In this document: positions 6,505-13,994 of the stretch, piece by piece
Numbering within the stretch: position 1 is the first letter of the stretch
How the letters are laid out: each line of letters starts with the position of its first letter
Assembly (NCBI GenBank): GCA_003554945.1
Contig: PWHN01000093.1
Location: 1 to 25,103 of the forward strand
Source of the DNA: a bacterium
Lineage (GTDB): Bacteria > T1Sed10-126
Direction of reading: 5' to 3'
Length of the DNA: 25,103 nt
Notes under the pieces: generated by a model
What the model was told of the DNA's origin: nothing
Seen by the model: the letters and a program-made list of their open reading frames with translations, nothing else
The model's database searches: none
Translations under genes and position numbers: made by a program

Positions 6505-7647
6505 TCAGGCTTCAGCGGTAGTTTCGGGAATCTCGGCAGCGCCACCGGCGCTAACCTTGACCAGCACTGCTCCAACGGCGGCTCCAACGATCAACACAAC
6601 CAGCCCGAGAATTGGCCGGTAAAAGAGCCAGGCCAAACCAATTGTCAGGCTGGTAAACACCAGTCCCGCCGCCAGGGCGATCACAAAAACACCGGCCGAG
6701 AGCAAACTGCCAAGAACAGGAATAAAACTAGTGACCATCAGCAGCGGTTTGAAGAGCAATCCAACTCCGATTACCATCATCAGAAAGCCAACCCCACGCA
6801 GTATCCAGGTCAAAATTACCGCCTCGGTCCGCGCCTCTTCAATCATCCCCTCGGCTGTAACTTCACCCACGCTCAGGCGCCCAACTGTGCCGCCCGCTTC
6901 CGCCTGGAAATCTTCAAACGTCGAGCCCGTCTGCCGGGCCAGCACACTGACCGTGGCGGGTCGTATTATTTGATAGCTAACCCGGATGTCGCCAACTTGT
7001 GGTTCGGCCGGATCTTCTCCGACATAGATGTAATCACCGCTAATTTCATATTCAAGCGCCTCGCTGTCCTCAACCGCCTGTCCCGGCGATAAATCCTCAT
7101 AATTATCCATCTGGTCAATTAAAAAATCGGGTAGGTCATAAGCACCAAGGACAACCTCGTCTGCACGAAACTCACGCGGTTCATACTTCATTGAAGCAGG
7201 ATTCTGATAATCCTCCGGATACTCAAACTCGCTGTGGTCAATCACCTGGCTCGCCCAGGTTCTACTGTAAGTATACTCAATCGTATCGTTGCGTTCCTCT
7301 TCTTCCTCCTGCCACTGGTACATCTCGGCTACCCGTTTCAGAATTATCCCCTGCTGGGCGACGTTAAAAGAATCGTCCTCCAGCACTTCGTCAGTTGTTG
7401 CCTCACCGGTCAGATGGACCAGCTTCCCCTCTTCTCCCTCGGCAACCTCGTCCGCCGACGTGCTAATTACCGCCTCTTCAGCTTCTGCCAGCGTCTGCCA
7501 GTCACGCACCGCCCGCCCCTCGTTCCACCAGAGCAGCGGGAAGGCGGCCAGAAACAATACGAGACCAATAACCACCCCCGCAATCGCATTTTTTATCCGT
7601 TCTCCAAACGACTTCGACTCCTTCTTCTTAACTCGCTTCTCTGCCAT
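6505..7647 (-). CDS. TMEM43/LUMA-family membrane protein
   Basis: A 380-residue protein matching the TMEM43 family pattern: N-terminal TM (about 25-43) ending FPLLWWNEGRAVR, then GKLVHLTGEATT, VEMYQW-like AEMYQW, SRTWASQVIDHSEFEYPEDYQNP, VGDIRVSYQ, and a C-terminal group of about four TMs with RPILGLVVLI. The central part is very acidic. The animal relative is a nuclear-envelope/ER protein; the bacterial role is unknown to me. The ATG at 7647 is chosen because AAGGAG lies 8 bases upstream; a GTG at 7656 falls in that site. The E1-like gene follows with almost no gap. TATAAT at 7680-7685 (minus strand) is a good -10 candidate. Confidence 0.8.
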   Translation of the reverse strand: MAEKRVKKKESKSFGERIKNAIAGVVIGLVLFLAAFPLLWWNEGRAVRDWQTLAEAEEAVISTSADEVAEGEEGKLVHLTGEATTDEVLEDDSFNVAQQGIILKRVAEMYQWQEEEEERNDTIEYTYSRTWASQVIDHSEFEYPEDYQNPASMKYEPREFRADEVVLGAYDLPDFLIDQMDNYEDLSPGQAVEDSEALEYEISGDYIYVGEDPAEPQVGDIRVSYQIIRPATVSVLARQTGSTFEDFQAEAGGTVGRLSVGEVTAEGMIEEARTEAVILTWILRGVGFLMMVIGVGLLFKPLLMVTSFIPVLGSLLSAGVFVIALAAGLVFTSLTIGLAWLFYRPILGLVVLIVGAAVGAVLVKVSAGGAAEIPETTAEA

Positions 7648-7679
7648 CTCAACCACTCCTTTAAATTTTTTAACACCTA

Positions 7680-7685
7680 ATTATA
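7680..7685 (-). promoter_or_regulatory. Candidate -10 box of the TMEM43-E1 operon
   Basis: TATAAT on the minus strand, 32 bases before the start codon. The -35 region would fall at the edge of the CTTTGC array, where no good -35 hexamer is seen. Confidence 0.4.
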
Positions 7686-7710
7686 CTCTCACATTAACCC
7701 CCGCCCTTGC

Positions 7711-7758
7711 CTTTGCCTTTGCCTTTGCCTTTGCCTTTGCCTTTGCCTTTGCCTTTGC
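7711..7758. repeat. CTTTGC hexamer tandem array, eight perfect units
   Basis: Eight uninterrupted CTTTGC units, preceded by an imperfect one. It lies directly upstream of the -10 candidate of the TMEM43-E1 operon, so unit gain or loss would change its upstream region. The reading frame through it encodes only alternating Ala-Lys or Ala-Phe and is not a gene. Confidence 0.95.
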
Positions 7759-7806
7759 CCCTCCGAGAGAGAGGATACCGGTGAGTGGGGAACTTGACCT
7801 AAAGCT

Positions 7807-7860
7807 CGTCATTCCGGCCCACGAGCCGGAATCCAGTGACTTTGACCTTGATTTTCGGTC
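7807..7860. repeat. ATTCCGGC palindrome repeat, copy A
   Basis: ATTCCGGC (7811-7818) and GCCGGAAT (7825-7832) form an 8-bp stem around CCACGA, flanked by CGTC and by CCAGTGACTTTGACC. Four more copies lie in this window, all between genes. The layout resembles the widespread GTCATTCC...GGAATCCAG type of extragenic palindrome. Confidence 0.85.
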
Positions 7861-8006
7861 TTCCGCCTCTTCGCATGTTCGAAAGCTCGAATGCTCGCCT
7901 GTTCGATGTTTACTCCCAGCGCCGAGCGCCCTGCGCCCCCCGATCTTTCGCTCCTCGCTTTTCGCTCCCTCGCTCCTCGCCCTTTCGCCCATCCCCCACT
8001 CGCATG

Positions 8007-8804
8007 TCAAGCCCCCTTAAAATAGTATATCAAATCGCTGATTCGATTTTTGGTCCACCAGAACGGCCGCTGCAAATGGTAGCAAGCCTTCAAACGCTTG
8101 CCGTTGGCAACTTCGTGATAACCACGTAAAAAAGCATCCATCACCGGCCAGGAAAAACCTGCTTTACTTAACGAACGGATAAAACGGTGCTGCCGGTAAG
8201 CTCGACGACAAACCTTGGGCACACCGAAATTTACCGGATCGAAATCAACCGCCATTAATTGACCTTGCTCACTTTCAAACAGGTTACCAACGTGATAATC
8301 ACAGGCATCAACCCCCACCTGGTGCATACGGCCCAGCAGACGACCAGCCTCATTCATATGTTCTCTCGCTTGCGTCTCCTCAAACCTTTCTTTGCCTAAC
8401 GGCCTGTGTGCAACATACCTGGCAAGGTAAAATCCACGGTACCCCTCAGCTTCCTCCGCCCAGAAGACTCCCAGCGGCTTCGGCGTCTGACCGCAGGCTT
8501 CATAAACCGATTTCGCAGCCCGCAGTTCCTTCAAAAAACGTACCGGCGATCGATAAAATACATCACCGGTTGAGGACAACAATCCCCCGTGATGATATTG
8601 TTTTAAAAAAATCTCCGCCCCGTTATTCAGTTTAACTTGTTGGTTCCTCTCCCCCCGTTCACCCCTCAACTGCCGGCTCGCTTCAATCAACTCTTCAACA
8701 GCCATCCCCTCAAAATCGGAGCTCAGCATAAATTTCCATTCGCCCCGCTCTGAAACCTCAAACCCACTGCCCTCCAACCACTTACACAGCTCATCAGCAG
8801 CCAT
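8007..8804 (-). CDS. Kdo kinase (KdkA/WaaP-like LPS kinase family)
   Basis: Predicted to phosphorylate the Kdo residue attached to lipid A, at the inner face of the cytoplasmic membrane. It is 265 residues, close to KdkA length. Kinase-like marks are FLKQYHHGGLL (ATP-lysine strand plus glycine segment), a catalytic loop DACDYHVGNLF with Asp and Asn correctly spaced, and MAVDFD as the DFG-like metal site. The YHHGGLL segment is typical of the Kdo kinase group. It starts 27 bases after kdsC with an AGGAAG site and lies back to back with kdsA-kdsD, so the neighbourhood supports a Kdo substrate. A heptose kinase of the same superfamily remains possible. Confidence 0.82.
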   Translation of the reverse strand: MAADELCKWLEGSGFEVSERGEWKFMLSSDFEGMAVEELIEASRQLRGERGERNQQVKLNNGAEIFLKQYHHGGLLSSTGDVFYRSPVRFLKELRAAKSVYEACGQTPKPLGVFWAEEAEGYRGFYLARYVAHRPLGKERFEETQAREHMNEAGRLLGRMHQVGVDACDYHVGNLFESEQGQLMAVDFDPVNFGVPKVCRRAYRQHRFIRSLSKAGFSWPVMDAFLRGYHEVANGKRLKACYHLQRPFWWTKNRISDLIYYFKGA

Positions 8805-8831
8805 AAATCTTCCTACTTCCTAAAAAGTTAG

Positions 8832-9341
8832 TCAGAAATACTTCTCCATTATTTTATCAAACTCACCACGCTCTTTCAGCAGCCACTCCACGATCTCTCT
8901 AATTGCCCCCGACCCACCCGGTGCCTCACTCACATAGTCGACCGCCTCCCGGACCTCCGGGCGGGCATTAGACGGCGCCATCGACAGCCCAACCTGCCGC
9001 AACACCGGCAGATCAAAGACATCATCGCCTATGTAGGCAAGCTCGTCAGCACTGTATTCTTTCAGTATGTCCTCCAGCGCTTCATTTTTGTCCGAGTATC
9101 CCTGGTAAACACGCTCGATCCCCAGCTCCTCAGCCCGCTTGCGAACTGCTTCCGACACACGACCCGTTATTATCCCCACTTCCATCCCGGCCCGTCGGGC
9201 AAGCATCACACCCAGCCCGTCCTGGACGTCAAACTTCTTCGCCTCACCGCCGGGATACAGATATATTCCTCCGTCAGTCATTACTCCGTCGACGTCTAAC
9301 AGTAACAGCTTTAGCTTTTGCGCTCCCGCCTCTGTCGTCAT
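8832..9341 (-). CDS. kdsC: 3-deoxy-D-manno-octulosonate 8-phosphate phosphatase
   Basis: A HAD phosphatase of 169 residues, the usual KdsC length, with no cap domain. It hydrolyses Kdo-8-phosphate to Kdo and phosphate. LLLDVDGVMTDG carries the nucleophile Asp16 and Asp18; FDVQDGLG, IITGRVSEA (motif II) and YIGDDVFDLPVL (motif IV) match KdsC closely, and APGGSGAIREIVEWLL is the typical C terminus. The ATG at 9341 is chosen because GGAGGT stands 7 bases before it; the ATG at 9356 overlaps that site. TATAAT at 9383-9388 on this strand is a likely -10. First gene of a kdsC-Kdo kinase operon divergent from kdsA. Confidence 0.93.
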   Translation of the reverse strand: MTTEAGAQKLKLLLLDVDGVMTDGGIYLYPGGEAKKFDVQDGLGVMLARRAGMEVGIITGRVSEAVRKRAEELGIERVYQGYSDKNEALEDILKEYSADELAYIGDDVFDLPVLRQVGLSMAPSNARPEVREAVDYVSEAPGGSGAIREIVEWLLKERGEFDKIMEKYF

Positions 9342-9441
9342 AACAATTACCTCCATAGATCGATATATTTTTTTAACCGTTCATTATATAATAATTTTGC
9401 GCTCAAGTGAGATGTTCGTTATTATGCCCTTGAATTAATTT

Positions 9442-9478
9442 CTCTCCCCTCCGAGGGAGAGGACTCAGGTGAGGGGGG
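9442..9478. repeat. CTCTCCC hairpin repeat
   Basis: CTCTCCC (9442-9448) pairs with GGGAGAG (9455-9461), followed by GACTCAGGTGAGGGGGG. Same family as the element at 3466-3502. Confidence 0.6.
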
Positions 9479-9506
9479 AACTTGATCTTGACCTTGACCT
9501 AACGCT

Positions 9507-9535
9507 CGTCATTCCGGCCCACGAGCCGGAATCCA
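9507..9535. repeat. ATTCCGGC palindrome repeat, copy B
   Basis: Palindrome arms at 9511-9518 and 9525-9532 around CCACGA. The copy lacks the CAGTGACTTTGACC tail after the palindrome; similar CTTGACCTTGACC words stand before it instead. Confidence 0.8.
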
Positions 9536-9658
9536 TCTTTACGGTCTACGGTCAACGAATTTCAGTTTTTGGATTTAACTTTTAAACTTTTACACTTTTA
9601 AACTTTCACACTTTTTAACTGGCTATGTTGAAATCCTTTTTACTATCTCAAAGAGAAA

Positions 9659-9690
9659 TTGATTAGTGTTACCTTTTTAAATATCTATAA
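9659..9690 (+). promoter_or_regulatory. Putative promoter of kdsA leader
   Basis: TTGATT (9659-9664), 17-base spacer, TATCTA (9682-9687) within TATCTATAA. It matches the promoter of the ccdA cassette in sequence and position relative to the folded leader. Confidence 0.6.
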
Positions 9691-9695
9691 ACGTT

Positions 9696-9882
9696 AATTA
9701 AGCTACTCAAAGGTGTTTGACGGATTTATAGCTGGCAATAGATCCTGGAGGATCTGATTATTGCCAGATATACCTTGGAGATTGGCCGGAGGCCAATCAA
9801 GAATGAGTCCCAACACCTTTGGGTAGCGCGGCTTCAGCAGAGACTTCAATAAAGCCTTTCAACTCACAAAAAGGTGTTCTCA
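9696..9882 (+). promoter_or_regulatory. Structured 5' leader RNA, copy 2 (three-way junction)
   Basis: Second copy of the fold before ccdA. P1 pairs 9702-9717 with 9812-9827 (16 bp, one U-G). P2 has CTGGCAATA (9732-9740) with TATTGCCAG (9759-9767), bulge TGAT and the GATCC-TGGA-GGATC tip. P3 reads CTTG...CAAG where copy 1 has CTCG...CGAG, and ATTGGC/GCCAAT where copy 1 has ATTGGC/GCTAAT, so pairing is preserved by base changes. The 3' helix GGCTT/AAGCC ends 26 bases before the kdsA ATG, against 27 in copy 1. The ribosome site AAAGGTGTT (9870-9878) is perfectly complementary to the P1 3' arm AACACCTTT (9812-9820). Confidence 0.7.
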
Positions 9883-10722
9883 ATGTCTGAAAACATTGTC
9901 TCTAAATATTTACAGAGCGAGGAGCTCTTCTTTTTCCTCGGCCCCTGCGTCATTGAAAATGAATCGATCATGATGGAAGCTGGCGAGCAGATCGCCCAAC
10001 TGCGCGATAAGCTCGAGCTGAACGTTGTTTTTAAGAGCTCCTTCGACAAGGCAAACCGCACCTCGCTCGATTCTTATCGCGGCCCCGGCCTGGACGAGGG
10101 CCTCAAACTGCTGCAGCAGGTCGGCCAGCAGTTTGACCTGCCACTGATCACCGACATTCATCTGCCCGACCAGGCTGCTCCGGCCGCTGAAGTTGTCGAC
10201 GCTCTGCAGGTCCCGGCTTTTCTCAGCCGACAGACAGACATCCTTGTCGCTGCCGCCAAGACCGGCCTGCCGGTCAACGTCAAAAAGGGCCAGTTCCTTG
10301 ACCCCGGCTCGGCTCGTCATACAATGAATAAAGTTCTCCAGACCTCGCCGCTCTCCCGGCACGCGATTACCGAACGGGGTAACTTCTTCGGTTACAACCG
10401 CTGGGTTGTCGATATGCGCAATCTCGTTGATATGCGCGCTGACGACATCGCGGTAATTTACGACGCCACCCACAGCATCCAGACCCCCGGCGGCAAAGGG
10501 GGCGAAAGCGGCGGCGATCGTCGCTTTATTTTTCCGCTCGCTCGCGCGGCAGTGGCAACTGGAGTTGACGGCCTTTTCCTGGAAACACATCCCCGGGTTG
10601 ACGAAGCACTCTGCGACGCTGAAAACATGCTCCCCCTCGAGGATGCCGAAAAGGTAATTACAAAACTCCTCGAAATAAATGAAGTGATAAAAAGGAGATC
10701 ACACAATGACACAAGAAAATAA
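9883..10722 (+). CDS. kdsA: 3-deoxy-D-manno-octulosonate 8-phosphate synthase, metal-dependent type
   Basis: Condenses arabinose-5-phosphate and phosphoenolpyruvate to Kdo-8-phosphate, the committed step to Kdo. The (beta/alpha)8 enzyme shows GPCVIENE, KSSFDKANRTSLDSYRGPG, TDIHLPDQ, VNVKKGQFLDP, ERGNFFGYN and YDATHS. Cys22 in GPCVIE is the metal ligand of class II (metal-dependent) enzymes; the metal-free E. coli type has Asn there. The ATG at 9883 lies 6 bases after AAGGTG; a GTG at 9874 falls inside that site. Its leader is structured RNA copy 2. The downstream gene overlaps it by 17 bases. Confidence 0.96.
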   Translation: MSENIVSKYLQSEELFFFLGPCVIENESIMMEAGEQIAQLRDKLELNVVFKSSFDKANRTSLDSYRGPGLDEGLKLLQQVGQQFDLPLITDIHLPDQAAPAAEVVDALQVPAFLSRQTDILVAAAKTGLPVNVKKGQFLDPGSARHTMNKVLQTSPLSRHAITERGNFFGYNRWVVDMRNLVDMRADDIAVIYDATHSIQTPGGKGGESGGDRRFIFPLARAAVATGVDGLFLETHPRVDEALCDAENMLPLEDAEKVITKLLEINEVIKRRSHNDTRK

Positions 10723-11698
10723 CCAAACCCACTCAGATCCCCTGCTCGCCCGCGCCGAACGCACCCTGCGCCTCGAAGCCGAGGCCGTTTATTCCCTGAT
10801 TGACCACCTGGGCGACGAGTTTTGCCAGGCAGTTGACCTTATAAAAAATCTTGAAGGCCGACTTGTTGTTACAGGCATGGGCAAATCCGGTGCCATTGGC
10901 CGCAAACTGGTCGCCACCTTCGCCAGCACCGGCACCCCCGCCTTCTTCATGCATCCCGCCGAGGCCCACCACGGCGACCTGGGAATGATTCGCCCCGAAG
11001 ACGTAGTCCTTGCCCTCTCCTACAGCGGCGAGACCGAGGAGGTCAAGTCTTTACTTATTCCGCTCAAACGTATCGGGCCCACTCTTATTGCTATAACCGG
11101 CGACACCAGCAGCATGCTCGCGGTCGAGGCTGATGTGAGTCTCGACACTTCGGTCGAACGGGAGGCCGGGCCGCTTGCCCTCGCCCCCACCTCCAGCTCC
11201 ACAGCCATGCTCGCACTTGGCGACGCACTGGCCATGACTGTCGTCGATCAGATTGACTTTCAACCCGAGGATTTTGCTAAATTTCACCCCGGAGGCAGTC
11301 TCGGCAAACAGCTTCTGCTCGAGGTTCGGGATTTGATGCATACCGGTGAGTCCGTCCCCGTGGTCAGCCTCGATACCTCAATGGACGAGGCGATCTACGA
11401 GATGACGGCCAAAAGACTGGGTATCACTGCTGTAGTTGACGACCGGGGAAAGCTTATCGGCTGTCTGACGGATGGCGACCTGCGCCGCATACTCGAATCA
11501 AGCGACGACTTCTTCGATAACGAACTTGCCGATGTCATGACCCGGGACCCGCTTACTATCAACCCTGAACAGGGAGCCGTTGAAGCCCTTCAGATCATGG
11601 AAGAACACGAGATTACCGTCCTCTTCATCGCCGACGACCAACACAAACCGGTCGGCGCTTTACATCTACACGACCTCTTCCGCGAAGGCATAACTTAA
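10706..11698 (+). CDS. kdsD: D-arabinose 5-phosphate isomerase (SIS plus two CBS domains)
   Basis: Interconverts ribulose-5-phosphate and arabinose-5-phosphate, giving the substrate for the KdsA encoded just upstream. At 330 residues it has the KdsD/KpsF layout: SIS domain (about 35-190; VTGMGKSGAIGRK, AEAHHGDLGMI, ALSYSGETEEV, LAPTSSSTAMLALGDALA, FHPGGSLGK) and two CBS repeats (about 205-330; LGITAVVDDRGKLIGCLTDGDLRR and ITVLFIADDQHKPVGALHLHDL). Its start overlaps the end of kdsA; AAGGAG lies 8 bases upstream inside kdsA. KpsF and GutQ are paralogous names for the same activity. Confidence 0.93.
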   Translation: MTQENNQTHSDPLLARAERTLRLEAEAVYSLIDHLGDEFCQAVDLIKNLEGRLVVTGMGKSGAIGRKLVATFASTGTPAFFMHPAEAHHGDLGMIRPEDVVLALSYSGETEEVKSLLIPLKRIGPTLIAITGDTSSMLAVEADVSLDTSVEREAGPLALAPTSSSTAMLALGDALAMTVVDQIDFQPEDFAKFHPGGSLGKQLLLEVRDLMHTGESVPVVSLDTSMDEAIYEMTAKRLGITAVVDDRGKLIGCLTDGDLRRILESSDDFFDNELADVMTRDPLTINPEQGAVEALQIMEEHEITVLFIADDQHKPVGALHLHDLFREGIT

Positions 11699-11734
11699 CC
11701 CCCCCACTTTCCCACTAACTCCACCTGCTCGAAT

Positions 11735-11783
11735 GCTCGCGTTTTTTGATCGCGGCGGTAGCGGCGCCTTTACGAGACCACTG
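11735..11783. repeat. GTTTTTTGATCGCGGCGG repeat, copy 1
   Basis: TGCTCG, GTTTTTTGATCGCGGCGG and a GGCGCCTTTACGAG tail. A second copy occurs at 17246-17295, where GCGGC-GGGA-GCCGC forms a small hairpin. Confidence 0.6.
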
Positions 11784-11892
11784 CTTCTTGGGTTATACTC
11801 CTCGCGCCATTGCCTTTGTATTCCCCGCCCTGGCTCTTGATTTACACGAACTTGCGCCTCTGCGCCTTCGCGTTCCCCGCTCTTGAACTTGA

Positions 11893-11940
11893 CGTCATTC
11901 CGGCCCCTGAGCCGGAATCCAGTGACTTTGATCTTGAACT
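11893..11940. repeat. ATTCCGGC palindrome repeat, copy C
   Basis: Arms at 11897-11904 and 11911-11918; the loop is CCCTGA instead of CCACGA. The CCAGTGACTTTGA tail is kept. Confidence 0.8.
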
Positions 11941-12178
11941 TGATTCCCCCGAACTTTCGCCCCCTCGCCCCATCGCCCGCTCCCCACATCGTGAACTTTC
12001 CCCTGTTCGCAGGCTCGATGTTTAACGCCCCGCGCTCAGCCATCAACTTTCCTTTGCGCCTTTGCGTTCCCCGAACTTGATCTTGATTTACACGAACTTT
12101 CGCTCCTCGCCCTTTCCCCCACTCCCCCTCTCCCACTCCCCCCATCGCCCTTCTCCCCCGCTCGTTGATTACCGGTTG

Positions 12179-13582
12179 TCAGACCAAATCTTCAGGTTCC
12201 AACAGGTGCAGTGTGGGGTCGGATTTTTGTATTTTTATAAGCTCTTCAGTAAACCCTGTTTTTGAAAAAATAAGTCGGTGTTTACGAACCGTCTCTTTGC
12301 TGTAAGCTGTTTCTACGATTTTATCCTCCAGATCAGTTAATACATTTTTTCCTACCGAACTGGACCACCATTTACATTCGCCATAAAACTCTTCGCCGTT
12401 TAGCAATCGCCCGGCAATGTCAATATCGTAATCTCCCGTCCAAATCTGGCCCAGCTCTTTTGGAGCGGTGCCAAAAATTTCTGTCCCGTAATACTTGAGC
12501 CAGTTCTGTGCAATTCGTTCAAACTCCCAACCCATGTGATCATCCAGGTGAGGGGCAATTGCATCCCGATATGTTTCCTTAATTGCCCCCCCCTGTAGCG
12601 CTGACATGTTTGGCGCTATAAATCGAAACCAGAAACGAAAAAATGGATCCTTTAAGTAGTACCTTTTATTTTTACCTTTTTTGTGTAAAGACTGAACGCG
12701 GCAAATTAAATCCAGTTCTTCCAATCGACCCAGGTAATGACCAAGTTGCCCGGATTCCACATCCGCTATTCTGTTCAAAATGTCGCCCCACCTGGTCTGC
12801 CCGGCGGCAATCGCACGCAGGGCACTTGAGTATCTGTTAACATTATTTAGTTCGGCGTCAAGCAAGCGCAGCGGCTCCTCGTATAATACGGCTCCCTTCT
12901 TTAAAACAAGAGAACAAAGGTTTTCTTTTAAAGATTTATCGGAATCACACAGGGATGGATAGTAAGGAACGCCTCCAAAAACTCCATAACCGTACAACTG
13001 TTTCGTGGCTGACCAACCCTCAAAAAATTGAACCGCGTCCCGCACAGGGAGTGGCTCTACTTTCAACTGCAGACTCTGTCGCCCATAGAGAGCATTTTTC
13101 TCATTAAGCAAAGATTCCATGAACGAAACAAGAGACCCGCATAAAATTAAATTCAGGCTTTCTTCGTTTCGCTGTATCTCATCCCAGATTTTTTGCAGAA
13201 TAGATGGCAGCCCCGGTTCATTCTGGCACAGATAAGGAAATTCATCTAAAACTACAGTTAATTCCTCCCCCCGGCTTTCACGGCGTAATATTTCAAATAT
13301 GTTTTCCCAGCCCTGGATTGAATCAAGCAAAGCTCCGTGGTCAGGCTTGATAGACTTTTTGATAACATTTTTAAAATCCTGCTGGTTTACACGATCCGTT
13401 ACCGCTTCAGCCTGAAAATAAATGGAACGCCGATTTGTCAGCGCATTTAAAATCAATTCAGTTTTCCCTATTCGCCTCCGCCCGTATATAACCTGCAGCG
13501 AAGCTCTGTCTGCCTCGAGGTCCTCTTTTATTAGTTCAATTTCCTGTTTTCGACCTATAAATTTCAAAACGTTCCACCACAT
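12179..13582 (-). CDS. ATPase_2/DUF234-type AAA protein with PD-(D/E)XK-like C terminus
   Basis: A 467-residue P-loop protein. Walker A is GRRRIGKT (34-41) and Walker B VVLDEF (Asp113, Glu114). ILCGSLVSFMESLL resembles the sensor segment of the archaeal-type ATPase family, a winged-helix-like part follows, and YYLKDPFFRFWFRF is typical of the DUF234 region. Near the C terminus DYDIDIAG followed by YGECKW has the D...ExK spacing of PD-(D/E)XK nucleases. Such genes are common in archaea and anaerobes, often in accessory DNA; function is unknown. ATG 13582 lacks a clear ribosome site; a TTG at 13567 (LKFIGRKQEI, the usual N terminus) is an alternative. A near-perfect inverted repeat covers the promoter region. 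Confidence 0.8.
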   Translation of the reverse strand: MWWNVLKFIGRKQEIELIKEDLEADRASLQVIYGRRRIGKTELILNALTNRRSIYFQAEAVTDRVNQQDFKNVIKKSIKPDHGALLDSIQGWENIFEILRRESRGEELTVVLDEFPYLCQNEPGLPSILQKIWDEIQRNEESLNLILCGSLVSFMESLLNEKNALYGRQSLQLKVEPLPVRDAVQFFEGWSATKQLYGYGVFGGVPYYPSLCDSDKSLKENLCSLVLKKGAVLYEEPLRLLDAELNNVNRYSSALRAIAAGQTRWGDILNRIADVESGQLGHYLGRLEELDLICRVQSLHKKGKNKRYYLKDPFFRFWFRFIAPNMSALQGGAIKETYRDAIAPHLDDHMGWEFERIAQNWLKYYGTEIFGTAPKELGQIWTGDYDIDIAGRLLNGEEFYGECKWWSSSVGKNVLTDLEDKIVETAYSKETVRKHRLIFSKTGFTEELIKIQKSDPTLHLLEPEDLV

Positions 13583-13585
13583 TTC

Positions 13586-13618
13586 ACTAAGTATAAACTA
13601 TGTAAGTTTAAACTTAGT
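13586..13618 (-). promoter_or_regulatory. Inverted repeat over the ATPase gene promoter
   Basis: ACTAAGTATAAACT (13586-13599) and AGTTTAAACTTAGT (13605-13618) are 14-base arms with one mismatch around five bases. On the minus strand the inner arm contains TATACT, a plausible -10 box. The position, 4 bases before the start codon, fits an operator for a dimeric regulator, possibly autoregulation. Confidence 0.5.
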
Positions 13619-13994
13619 ATAATACATGGCCCCGAAAATATCAAACTTTATCTTGCTGCCTATCGTCCCCCGTTTTCACCTGGGGCTTGTCCCTTAATCT
13701 TTCTTTGCCCCCCTTTCCCTCTTTTCTTCGCTCTTGAATTTACGCTCTCTCGCTCTTCGCTCTTATGATTTCCCGAACTTTCGCTCCTCGCTTTTTGCTT
13801 TTCCCCGAACTAACGCCAAGCGCCCTGCTCCCTGCGCTCTGCGAACTAACCAACTACCCAACTAGCCAACTACCTAACCACCATCTTCCCTAAACTCGCC
13901 TCGCTTGTTAAACTGAAACAGAACCTAATAGCTCCAATTGACGGTTTATATCATTATCCCTGCTCAACTTTACTCCTAATTCGGTGACGCTGCA
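13619..13994. other. Intergenic low-complexity region
   Basis: Pyrimidine-rich words (CTTTCGCTCCTCGC, CTCTCTCGCTCTTCGC) and a short CCAACTACCCAACTAGCC array at about 13845-13884, the same family as at 5716-5799. The downstream CDS has only a weak GGTGA ribosome site. No gene is seen. Confidence 0.5.

Larger units (their letters stand above)
7648..8006. other. Intergenic region rich in repeats
   Basis: Holds the promoter candidate for the TMEM43 operon, the CTTTGC array, a degenerate CCCTCC...GGGG element (7757-7795), one ATTCCGGC palindrome copy, and low-complexity words such as TTTCGCTCCTCGC. Frames that run through it have repetitive, low-complexity translations and were not called as genes. 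Confidence 0.6.
9342..9622. other. Intergenic region between divergent Kdo operons, left part
   Basis: Contains the kdsC ribosome site and -10 candidate (9383-9388, minus strand), a CTCTCCC/GGGAGAG hairpin (9442-9461), a palindrome repeat copy (9507-9535) and a run of ACTTTTAAACTTTTACAC-like low-complexity sequence (about 9575-9617). No gene is seen. Confidence 0.6.
11699..12178. other. Repeat-filled intergenic region
   Basis: No credible gene. Contains a GTTTTTTGATCGCGGCGG element, one ATTCCGGC palindrome, and pyrimidine-rich words such as TGCGCCTTCGCGTTCC and CGAACTTTCGCTCCTCGCC. Open frames through it have compositionally biased translations. No terminator with a clear T-run was found for the kds operon. 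Confidence 0.6.

Noticed and set aside
7699-7760. CRISPR array
   Set aside because: The repeats are directly adjacent hexamers with no spacers; none of the other repeat families has regular spacer spacing either.
7681-8010. Minus-strand open frame through the CTTTGC array, giving an Ala-Lys repeat protein
   Set aside because: It consists of the hexamer array, the palindrome repeat and low-complexity DNA, has no ribosome site, and is not expected of a real protein.
11666-12145. Minus-strand frame of 159 codons after kdsD
   Set aside because: It overlaps the end of kdsD, runs through repeats, and has biased composition; no domain seen.
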